A stretch of DNA of 20,000 nucleotides from Theodoxus fluviatilis (lineage: Eukaryota > Mollusca > Gastropoda > Cycloneritida > Neritidae): contig JAWQFJ010002795.1 in assembly GCA_034096865.1 (NCBI GenBank), forward strand, positions 35,001 through 55,000, given 5' to 3'. Both the position numbers and the translations under genes were made by a program. This document shows, piece after piece, positions 10,417 to 18,174 of this stretch. Within the stretch, counting starts at the first letter, position 1; every line of letters begins with the position of its first letter. The notes beneath the pieces are model-generated. The model worked only from the letters and a program-made list of their open reading frames with translations, was not told where the DNA came from and made no database searches.

Positions 10417-10724
10417 AAGGACTCAAATGCTATATGAATGTAGCACTATCTTATGGAAACATTTCCGATAAATTTGTGGAAGAGGAGCATTATGCCTTCA
10501 AACAGGGGCAGTTGCATTGTATCTACAGGCAAATGGAGTACCCCATATCGGAAGAAAGATGGAGTTGTACCAAAGAGCCTTATATTTTAAGAAACCCAAC
10601 ACCTTTAGGCAGAGGGAGCGCACTATATTACCAGGCTGGAAAACTTGTGCTATGCCTACAAGCATAGATAATACTACCTCATGAACAAGTGTATACCTAC
10701 TGGCAGAGGCATATCACCTTACCC
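10417..10724 (+). repeat. Degenerate repeat-like segment beside the LINE
   Basis: Related segments containing GGCAnAnGGAG followed by a C/ATAT-rich stretch recur at about 10530, 10609 and 10704. The agreement is only partial (about 15 of 21 between the first two). This could be an eroded minisatellite. No gene is supported, although a 77-codon frame exists at 10434-10667. Confidence 0.25.
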
Positions 10725-11640
10725 GCAGGCCTGTACTTTATTCTCTATATACTACGCAGACTAATTGAGAGTCATCTCATCCCTTACCATCTCTATGCGG
10801 ATGACACAATGCTCTACTTGACGGCGTCGCCCGAGAAAAATTTCCACCAAGCGAAATCAAAACTAGACATCACATGACATCAAAAATACGATGAGTGACA
10901 AATATTTTAAATTAAACGAAGAGAAAACTGAAGTTATTCTTATTGGTGCAGATACAAACATGAAAAAATTCTCGGACAAGGACATCACCATTGCTGGAAC
11001 CAAGGTACAATTTTCAGACAGTGTAAGATACCTGGGTCTACACACTGACAGGCAGCTATCTCTTGATAAAGACGTGGGCCATGTGATATCAGCAGCCCAT
11101 TTACAGCTGCGTAGAATAGCTAGCATAAGAAGTTCTCTTACAAAGTCATCCACTTCGACACTTGTTGTAACTCTTGTTTCATCTCTTCTAGACTACTGCA
11201 ACAGTGTGTTGGCAGGAGCTACTCAAAAACAACTCTATCGACTCCAGCGCCTTCAAAATATTGGTGCAAGGATAGTTGAACGCTCTCCCAGGAGGACTCA
11301 CATGACGCCAATTTTGAAAAACCTTCATTGGCTCCCGGTGCAGAGTCGAATCAAATATAAGGTTCTCTGTATCGTCTTCAAATGTGTCACAGACAATGCT
11401 CCTGTCTATTTGCAAGAACTGCTAAAAGACTACAAGCCAGTGCGAAAATGAAGATCTTCCAGTCAAAAACTCATAGATGTTCCGAAGAAAAAAACAAAAG
11501 CCTATGGTAACAGGTCATTTTCCTTTACAGGCCTATAGTGCTGGAACAGCATTCCAGAACGACTCAGAAAGTCATGGAGTCTAAAGGATTGTTAAAAAAG
11601 GACTAAAAACACATATTTTTAGCCAAGAACCTTGTTTTGG
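10725..11640 (+). pseudogene. Non-LTR reverse transcriptase C-terminal part, broken
   Basis: The YADD catalytic box lies at 10794-10805 within PYHLYADDTMLYL. A one-base frame change near 10880 leads to 10891-11451, which carries KLNEEKTEVILIG, VRYLGLHTDRQLS, then LDYCNSVLAGATQKQL, RLQRLQNIGARIV and HWLPVQSRIKYKVL. These are the typical RT thumb and C-terminal blocks of the L2/CR1/Jockey group. The frame continues past TGA (11449-11451) with AYGNRSFSFTGL and further in-frame stops at 11536 and 11593, so decay is advanced. The endonuclease and most of the RT are missing, as is usual for 5'-truncated LINE insertions. Confidence 0.85.
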
Positions 11641-11702
11641 TGACTATGTTGCGCATTGAGCATGCCTGCTAGGTGTGAAGTCTTGTGCATAACAAGAATA
11701 CA

Positions 11703-11710
11703 CATACATA
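11703..11710 (+). repeat. Left flanking duplication CATACATA
   Basis: The same eight bases occur at 16403-16410, immediately outside the other end of the inverted-repeat element. They could be a target-site duplication of 8 bp. Because the word is itself CATA twice and lies in the LINE tail, a 4-bp duplication is also possible. Confidence 0.5.
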
Positions 11711-12000
11711 TGTCGTGGCTAAAAGTCGGAATTGCCTAAATCTGGGAATTAGGCAGCCTTTTGCCTAATCCCTGAAATAGGCAACAGCGGTGCCTAATAT
11801 GTGAACTCAAAGTTTCTCGCCTGCCTATAACGCGAAATAGGCAGCCTAATACGCGAAATAGGCAGCCTAATACTCGAAATAGGCAAAAAGTGCCTATTTC
11901 ACGTATTAGGCAAAAACTGAATAGATCTTTCTTCATTAAGCCAAGACAATACGCGAATTAGGTTGCCTAATTCACAGATTAGCAAAGAATTGCCTGTTCC
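11711..12000 (+). repeat. Left terminal inverted repeat of copy A
   Basis: Aligns with the reverse complement of 16402-16131 with a modest number of substitutions and small indels. The left repeat holds one extra unit of about 21 bp (CGCGAAATAGGCAGCCTAAT-type) near 11840-11870. It is packed with more than twelve copies of TAGGC or its complement GCCTA, many arranged as TGCCTA...TAGGCA dyads. Identity fades after the GTTCC word at about 11996. Confidence 0.8.
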
Positions 12001-12420
12001 ATTGCATTATTTGTAGTTTTGTTGTTTGCTTTCAGTTTCTTCTCTTTGCAGTGTTGTTTGCAACTTTTTGACATTTTTATTTTTGGTTTGGTAAGTTTTG
12101 CTCTGCTTTACAAGTGTGATGTAGTTTTGGGTGAGTATTGTTTTCAAATTATATCTTTATAGAGGGTTGCAAATGCGTTTGTCCTGATGTGATACCAGTT
12201 AGTAAAAGTGGTATTCATGTAAATAGTTTACTGTCAATATTAAAGGCGATAAAATAAACAAAACAAAAAAAACACACACACACTCACACAAAAATGAAAT
12301 GAAGAGCTTATGAAGAGGAGAGCGTGATACGTTTAAAAATCCAGATGTCGCTTTCAACAATTATTTTCAACATTATTTTTAAGGTGAGGCAAATATAATA
12401 AGGACCAAAATCACACTGTA

Positions 12421-12425
<5 letters not shown>
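12001..12425. other. Non-coding interior of copy A
   Basis: T-rich then A-rich sequence without coding frames, ending in a CACACACA stretch (about 12272-12290). It shows no match to the inner flank of the right terminal repeat that I could see. Confidence 0.5.

Positions 12426-12478
<53 letters not shown>
12426..12478 (+). repeat. (CT)n microsatellite
   Basis: Perfect CT dinucleotide run of 26-27 units. Confidence 0.97.
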
Positions 12479-12481
<3 letters not shown>

Positions 12482-12491
12482 ACCGAAAGAG

Positions 12492-12684
12492 AAATATGAA
12501 AAAGCCTTAAATTTAAGGAATTATTTCTTCAAGGAAAAATAAAGAACAAATGTTACATTACATTAAATATGAAAAAGCCTTAAATTTAAGGAATTATTTC
12601 TTCAAGGAAAAATAAAGAACAAATGTTACATTACATTAAATATGAAAAAGCCGTAAATTTAAGGAATTATTTCTTCAAGAAAAA
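12492..12684 (+). repeat. 73-bp tandem repeat, about 2.6 copies
   Basis: Copies start at 12492, 12565 and 12638, so the period is exactly 73 bp. The first two are identical. The third differs at one base (CCGTAAA for CCTTAAA) and is cut off about 47 bp in. Each carries CCTTAAATTTAAGG, a perfect 14-bp palindrome (12505-12518 in copy 1), spoiled by the substitution in copy 3. The third copy is at the edge of the mirrored region, and the window ends inside its mirror image. Confidence 0.9.
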
Positions 12685-12797
12685 AATAATGTCACATCGA
12701 CCATGTCAGGACTAATGTGAAAACGTGAAGGTGGAAAAACCAACAAAACAAGACCAAAAAACAACAACAAAACTTCATCGTGCTTATTTTTGCAGGC

Positions 12798-12803
12798 TTT
12801 ATT
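12798..12803 (-). terminator. Polyadenylation signal of the integrase gene, copy A
   Basis: Minus-strand AATAAA 60 bp after the integrase stop codon. It is mirrored at 19856-19861. Confidence 0.55.
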
Positions 12804-12862
12804 TACTCAGTGGGTGGCAGTGGCTGTGGCACAATGTGTTGTTTTTGATGCAGTTGCAACGT

Positions 12863-14483
12863 CTAGTTTTTGCACTGTCCTAAACAAGAACATTTTGAAA
12901 AGCCTTGCCCACCATGCTTTGAATGCAAGGCAGCAATTTGCCTGAAAGAGAGAACTTGTGTCTCATCAACCATGCCAGAACTGATCATCTGAAAATCTGC
13001 TTGAATCATCCGATTCCTGGAGAACCTCGTGTTGATGATGCCATGGGTTGTGCCGATCTGGTACATGTCGTTTTGTACGCTGATGACGACCCCAGGGACA
13101 TTTCTGCAATCCAGTCGGCCACGATCAAACTCGCTGACAGGAATGAGAACTGGATCGCCTGATGCGAGTGGTGCCAGACTTACTACAGTGGTTCTGAGCA
13201 TTTCCGCCCTACTTTTGTTTTGACCCTCAGTGGCGTCCTTCCGAATTTCCTGCATGAGAGTCAAATGTCTGCCAAGTCTGTCTCTCGGTAATTCTGCGGG
13301 CCCATTGGCGCTAGAACCTTCCATGGCTGCCTCTGGATCTCTGGGCATATTGCCATTCAAAGATTCCATGGATGCGTCTGGATCTACGGGAACAGTGGCA
13401 TGCAAGAATTCCATGGATGTCTCTGGAACAGTGGGCACAGCGGCATTCAAGGCGTCAGTTGATGCCTCATGAACTGGAAGCACAGTGGCATTTAAGGCGT
13501 CAGTTGATGCCTCTGGAACTGGGGGCACAGTGACATTCATGGCGTCAGTGGATACGTGCACAGTGGCATTGGAGGCTTCCCTCGATGTTTGTGGATCTGC
13601 AGTTTCATCGTCGTCATAACCGGCACCGGTTGGGAGAGATCCTGCGTTCAACAGGTCGATGAGTTCTTCTTCTTTTTCAAGCCTGGAAATGACGTCCTTT
13701 GGCAGGGATGTTCTTTCCAGTCCTGACGAACCTTTTCGCCCGCAGAAAACTTCAAGTGGGGTTCTGTTCTGAAGGTTTCGGTGAGGAGAGCTGTTCTTCT
13801 GCAACAAAACAAAGCGCAAACCCTCGGCCCATTGAGATGAGTCATTATCAATGGTCCAGGCTACCAGCATTTGCTTGACGTCACAATTTGATCTCTCCAC
13901 ACTGCCTTGGCTCTGGGGATGCCGAGGGGATCCTTGCACAATGGTCAGTTTTGGCCACATTTCCTTCAACTCGCCAATAACCGAGGCAACAAATTCTCGA
14001 CCATTGTCACTTTGGACACTGCTGGGGGAGATATCATGCAAAAAATATCAATGAGGTTGTAAGCCGTTTCGGACGCTGTCTTTGACGTCATAGGGCGCAA
14101 GAACAACATTTTTGAAAAGTATCTTGGTAATTGAGATGTACTTATAACGCCTTTCAGGAGAGGATTCCATCACGATCAAATCAACCTGGCCTCTCTCTGC
14201 CACATCTTTTGATTTGAGAGGTCGGACAACACAGACCCTTGTTGGGTTTTGTTTTCTTTTTCTGACAAGTATCACAGTTCTGCACAAAAGCAGCGATCAT
14301 TTTTGGGGTCACGTTATAGTACTTTTCACTCAAGAAGTACCTCAACTTTTTTTCTCCTCCATGACCCGTTGACACGTGTGCGTCCATAAGCACATCAAAT
14401 GTTTCTGTGGCTTTCAGGAGGTACTGCACAGCCTCGTCAGAATCCTTCCGGAGCTGAAAACTGGCATGGAAGCACGCATTACT
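12863..14483 (-). pseudogene. KRBA2/Ginger-type integrase (transposase) of copy A, broken
   Basis: Reading leftwards: an H2C2 zinc-binding domain (AHVSTGHGG ... NCDTCQKKK, about 14400-14255); then RPLKSKDVAERGQVDLI with the first catalytic Asp at 14182-14180; SDNGREF with the second Asp at 14008-14006; GSVERSN with the Glu at 13897-13895. The spacing is D-36-E. Next come an acidic linker with 15-residue tandem repeats, a GDPVLIPVSEFDRGR domain and a C-terminal GGQGFSKCSCLGQCKN. The order matches KRBA2-like proteins and gypsy-type integrases. Lesions: a frame change between CxxC and the first Asp, a second pair between the first and second Asp (leaving TGA at 14050-14048), and a stop before the longer Cys-rich tail seen in relatives. 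The N-terminus is cut off at a TAA next to a mariner-like fragment. The stretch from about 14041 to 12863 is fully open. Confidence 0.8.
13286..13555 (-). repeat. 45-bp coding minisatellite in the integrase, copy A
   Basis: About six tandem units of 45 bp encode 15-residue repeats of the form ASTDALNATVxPVxE, decaying towards the C-terminal side (TSMEFLHATVPVDPD, ASMESLNGNMPRDPE, then AAMEGSS). The units keep frame, which fits expansion while the gene was still translated. The repeats form an acidic, probably disordered linker between the catalytic core and the C-terminal domain. Confidence 0.85.
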
Positions 14484-14532
14484 TTATTTAAATCAGCAAA
14501 TGGCCTATTGCACTCAGTCATTCCTAGATGTA

Positions 14533-15013
14533 AGGTCTGGGATGGTCTGGGGGTTGTTTACATACACCCTGTCCTTTAGGTATCCCCACAGATAAAATCT
14601 GGGGGGTTCAAGTCCGGTGAATGCGGCGACCACTCTGGGTCACATTTGCGGCTGATCAGTCGGTCAGGGAAACACTGCCGTAGCAGGTGTAAGCTTTTGT
14701 TTAATCTGAATTCTGTAAGGATACAAGTGGAGTTCTGAGATCAAAATTCTCCTCACCGACTCCCGGTTGATTCCAAGATCTTGACTTCCACGGCGCACAG
14801 ACTTGCTTGGGCTGCGGGAAACAGTCTCTGACTGCAGCAACGTTGGGTGGTGTCCTTGATGATTTTGGTCGTCCAGAGTGTGATTTTTAGTTAGTGTCTT
14901 TACCATTTAAGTTTAGCACAGTCTCATGAGTTCTGAACTTGTTGACAACTGTAGATCGTCCTGTGGAGAGGAAATTCCCGACATCCGAACCGTTGTCTGA
15001 ATTGCAGCTGAGC
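14533..15013 (-). mobile_element. Mariner-like fragment without terminal repeats (outer copy, left arm)
   Basis: Matches the middle of the neighbouring complete element, from a GCTCAGCTGC word (near residue 22 of its HTH domain) to the block NNPQTIPDL. Both ends of the element are missing. It carries SRSPSKSVRRGSQDLGINRE and YPYRIQIKQKLTPA, followed by the same internal deletion junction as its neighbour. So it descends from the same deletion derivative. It ends 50 bp from the readable start of the integrase and probably replaced the integrase N-terminus. Confidence 0.85.
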
Positions 15014-15030
15014 CTTGGTCAGATCTGAAT

Positions 15031-15977
15031 TACAGGGTGACACAAAAAAAGTATCATCACCTAAATTCGAATAACTTTTGAAATGTTACTCAGATCTACA
15101 CAAAACTTTGGTGACATTAGGTCAAGTCTCTGTAGCAGACATCCCTAAAGTTTCCCATCTGTACTTCAAACATTCTCTGTGTCACTGGCGATCCAAAATC
15201 CTGGTGCTGCGAACACGCTTGGATCCGTCGTGCAAAGTTCGCGATGACCCTCTCGCACTCCTCCCTTGGAATCGCTCTTATGGCTGCTGTGATTGCTGCC
15301 GTCAGGTCTGGGATGGTCTGGGGGTTGTTTACATACACCCTGTCCTTTAGGTATCCCCACAGATAAAATCTGGGGTGTTCAAGTCCGGTGATTGGGTGAA
15401 TGCGGCGACCACTCTGGGTCACATCTGCGGCTGATCAGTTGGTCAGGGAAACACTGCCGTAGCAGGTGTAAGCTTTTGTTTAATCTGAATTCTGTAAGGA
15501 TACAAGTGAAGTTCTGAGATTAAAATTCTCCTCACCGACTCCCGGTTGATTCCAAGATCTTGACTTCCACGGCGCACAGACTTGCTTGGGCTGCGGGAAA
15601 CGTTGGGTGGTGTCCTTGATGATTTTGGTCGTCCAGAGTGTGATTTTTTAGTTAGTGTCTTTACCATTTAAGTTTAGCACAGTCCCATGAGTTCTGAACT
15701 TGTTGACAACTGTAGATCGTCCTGTGGAGAGGAAATTCCCGACATCCGAACCGTTGTCTGAATTGCAGCTGAGCTGCATGAATAGACTTCCGCCGAAAAT
15801 ATGCCTCGACTATAAATGTCTTTTGCTCAGTGGTCCAAGGCATCTTGAAGTTTTACTTTGGTACACTCACAGAGCAATGCTTCTTCTTGATGAATCCGAA
15901 AAAAATAAAAGAATTGATTGAATATTTCAAAAGTTATTCAAGTTTAGGTGATGATACTTTTTTTGTGTCACCCTGTA
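15031..15977 (-). mobile_element. Tc1/mariner-like element with DUF4817-type transposase, internally deleted (left arm)
   Basis: About 52-bp terminal inverted repeats beginning CAGGGTGACACAAAAAAAGT, with two mismatches between the ends, are flanked by TA on both sides. The coding remains on minus start at 15843 with MPWTTEQKTFIVEAYF and a helix-turn-helix region. They continue in another frame with SGRPKSSRTPPN and GINRESVRRILIS, then jump from KQKLTPA directly to the end of the DDE domain (SPDLN-PDFYLWGYLKDRVY). The first two catalytic Asp residues are therefore deleted and only the third remains. This copy also lacks 21 bp near 15610 and has 8 extra bp near 15390 relative to its mirror copy. 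It would need a transposase supplied in trans. Confidence 0.9.
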
Positions 15978-16130
15978 TTCAACACAGGACAGTCTGAAAC
16001 TTTATTCAAACGTTAGAGAGGATATCAGCTCAGGTTACTAAAATGCTCAGTAGTCAATACATGTATTTAAACAATCAATTGACTAGCAATGAATTGAAGT
16101 TTACAACATTGAAAAAGAGAAAATAGTTTA

Positions 16131-16402
16131 CACGGAACTGGCCAATCTTGGCTTATCTGTGAATTAGGCAGCCTAATTCGCGTATTTTCTTGGATTAATG
16201 AAGAAAGATCTATTCAGTTTTTGCCTAATACGTGAAATAGGCACTTTTTGCCCATTTCGAGTATTAGGCTGCCTATTTCGCGTTATAGGCAAGCGAGAAA
16301 CTTGATTTCAGACATTAGGCAGTGCTGTTGCCTATTCCTTGAAATAGGCAACAGCTGTGCCTAATTCCCAGATTTAGGCAATTCCGACTTTTAGCCACGA
16401 CA
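16131..16402 (-). repeat. Right terminal inverted repeat of copy A
   Basis: The reverse complement starts TGTCGTGGCTAAAAGTCGGA exactly as at 11711 and stays aligned to the AGTTCC word near 16133. It is dense in TAGGCA/TGCCTA dyads. Its outer 168 bp (16235-16402) form most of the palindrome spacer. Its inner part (16131-16234) belongs to the left palindrome arm. Confidence 0.8.
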
Positions 16403-16410
16403 CATACATA
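16235..16410. repeat. Palindrome spacer (loop)
   Basis: 176 bp unique to one side: the outer part of the right terminal repeat of copy A plus the 8-bp CATACATA. It has no mirror in the right arm. It is related in inverted orientation to 11711-11890. Confidence 0.85.
16403..16410 (+). repeat. Right flanking duplication CATACATA
   Basis: Matches 11703-11710. The mirrored copy B starts at the very next base, 16411. Confidence 0.5.
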
Positions 16411-16667
16411 CACGTATTAGGCAAAAACTGAATAGATCTTTCTTCATTAATCCAAGAAAATACGCGAATTAGGCTGCCTAATTCACAGATAAGCCAAGAT
16501 TGGCCAGTTCCGTGTAAACTATTTTCTCTTTTTCAATGTTGTAAACTTCAATTCATTGCTAGTCAATTGATTGTTTAAATACATGTATTGACTACTGAGC
16601 ATTTTAGTAACCTGAGCTGATATCCTCTCTAACGTTTGAATAAAGTTTCAGACTGTCCTGTGTTGAA

Positions 16668-17627
16668 TACAGGGTGACACAAAAAAAGTATCATCACCTA
16701 AACTTGAATAACTTTTGAAATATTCAATCAATTCTTTTATTTTTTTCGGATTCATCAAGAAGAAGCATTGCTCTGTGAGTGTACCAAAGTAAAACTTCAA
16801 GATGCCTTGGACCACTGAGCAAAAGACATTTATAGTCGAGGCATATTTTCGGCGGAAGTCTATTCATGCAGCTCAGCTGCAATTCAGACAACGGTTCGGA
16901 TGTCGGGAATTTCCTCTCCACAGGACGATCTACAGTTGTCAACAAGTTCAGAACTCATGGGACTGTGCTAAACTTAAATGGTAAAGACACTAACTAAAAA
17001 ATCACACTCTGGACGACCAAAATCATCAAGGACACCACCCAACGTTGCTGCAGTCAGAGACTCCGTTTCCCGCAGCCCAAGCAAGTCTGTGCGCCGTGGA
17101 AGTCAAGATCTTGGAATCAACCGGGAGTCGGTGAGGAGAATTTTAATCTCAGAACTTCACTTGTATCCTTACAGAATTCAGATTAAACAAAAGCTTACAC
17201 CTGCTACGGCAGTGTTTCCCTGACCGACTGATCAGCCGCAAATGTGACCCAGAGTGGTCGCCGCATTCACCGGACTTGAACCCCCCAGATTTTATCTGTG
17301 GGGATACCTAAAGGACAGGGTGTATGTAAACAACCCCCAGACCATCCCAGACCTGACGGCAGCAATCACAGCAGCCATAAGAGCGATTCCAAGGGAGGAG
17401 TGCGAGAGGGTCATCGCGAACTTTGCACGACGGATCCAAGCGTGTTCGCAGCACCAGGATTTTGGATCGCCAGTGACACAGAGAATGTTTGAAGTACAGA
17501 TGGGAAACTTTAGGGATGTCTGCTACAGAGACTTGACCTAATGTCACCAAAGTTTTGTGTAGATCTGAGTAACATTTCAAAAGTTATTCGAATTTAGGTG
17601 ATGATACTTTTTTTGTGTCACCCTGTA
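16668..17627 (+). mobile_element. Tc1/mariner-like element, internally deleted (right arm)
   Basis: Mirror of 15031-15977 with the same TA flanks, terminal repeats and internal deletion. The N-terminal HTH part starts at 16802 (MPWTTEQK). The next block (16978-17223) keeps the AAVRDSVSRS segment that the left copy has lost. The C-terminal block reads SPDLNPPDFYLW without the 8-bp insertion. A one-base frame change after the HTH domain (at IYSCQQ) is shared with the left arm. Confidence 0.9.
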
Positions 17628-17644
17628 ATTCAGATCTGACCAAG

Positions 17645-18125
17645 GCTCAGCTGCAATTCAGACAACGGTTCGGATGTCGGGAATTTCCTCTCCACAGGAC
17701 GATCTACAGTTGTCAACAAGTTCAGAACTCATGGGACTGTGCTAAACTTAAATGGTAAAGACACTAACTAAAAATCACACTCTGGACGACCAAAATCATC
17801 AAGGACACCACCCAACGTTGCTGCAGTCAGAGACTGTTTCCCGCAGCCCAAGCAAGTCTGTGCGCCGTGGAAGTCAAGATCTTGGAATCAACCGGGAGTC
17901 GGTGAGGAGAATTTTGATCTCAGAACTCCACTTGTATCCTTACAGAATTCAGATTAAACAAAAGCTTACACCTGCTACGGCAGTGTTTCCCTGACCGACT
18001 GATCAGCCGCAAATGTGACCCAGAGTGGTCGCCGCATTCACCGGACTTGAACCCCCCAGATTTTATCTGTGGGGATACCTAAAGGACAGGGTGTATGTAA
18101 ACAACCCCCAGACCATCCCAGACCT
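17645..18125 (+). mobile_element. Mariner-like fragment without terminal repeats (outer copy, right arm)
   Basis: Mirror of 14533-15013, with the same truncation points. It lies 17 bp after the complete element and in the same orientation, giving a head-to-tail pair of related mariner-like sequences. Confidence 0.85.
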
Positions 18126-18174
18126 TACATCTAGGAATGACTGAGTGCAATAGGCCATTTGCTGATTTAAATAA

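Larger units (their letters stand above)
10725..11710 (+). mobile_element. L2/CR1-like LINE, 3'-terminal fragment
   Basis: A 5'-truncated non-LTR retrotransposon starting inside the RT domain just before YADD. It ends after the coding region in a short 3' tail (about 11660-11710) with a GCGCATTGAGCATGC motif reminiscent of L2-type tails and a terminal ACACATACATA. The next element starts exactly at its tail (11711). Confidence 0.8.
12659..16234 (+). repeat. Left arm of giant palindrome
   Basis: Every segment is matched in reverse complement by 16411-20000. Paired positions sum to 32645 next to the centre, 32658 outside the inner mariner-like element, and 32659 beyond the integrase E codon. 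This reflects a 21-bp deletion (near 15600) and an 8-bp insertion (near 15390) in the left arm and a one-base insertion in the right arm (near 18759). The match is still perfect at the last base of the window, so the true outer limit is unseen. Confidence 0.95.
11711..16402 (-). mobile_element. Inverted-repeat DNA transposon with KRBA2/Ginger-type integrase (copy A)
   Basis: A 4,692-bp unit starts TGTCGTGGCT and ends AGCCACGACA. Its terminal inverted repeats extend for about 270-290 bp, and CATACATA flanks both sides. It contains a minus-strand integrase pseudogene with a polyadenylation signal, a 73-bp tandem repeat, a CT microsatellite, a complete but internally deleted mariner-like element and a fragment of another. 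TG...CA ends are what gypsy-type integrases act on, and Ginger DNA transposons are known to share them. Assignment to Ginger or a sister group is inference: described Ginger1 elements have 4-bp CCGG/CCGT-type duplications, which does not match here. The integrase is 5'-truncated and frameshifted, so the copy is dead. Confidence 0.65.

Noticed and set aside
11711..12000. TTAGGC repeats as telomeric DNA
   Set aside because: TTAGGC is the nematode telomere unit, but here the word occurs in both orientations with variable spacers and not as a tandem array. The stretch is a transposon terminal repeat.
11711..16402. Polinton/Maverick virus-like element
   Set aside because: It has an integrase and long TIRs, but no polymerase B, packaging ATPase, protease or capsid genes, a length of only 4.7 kb, and TG ends rather than AG.
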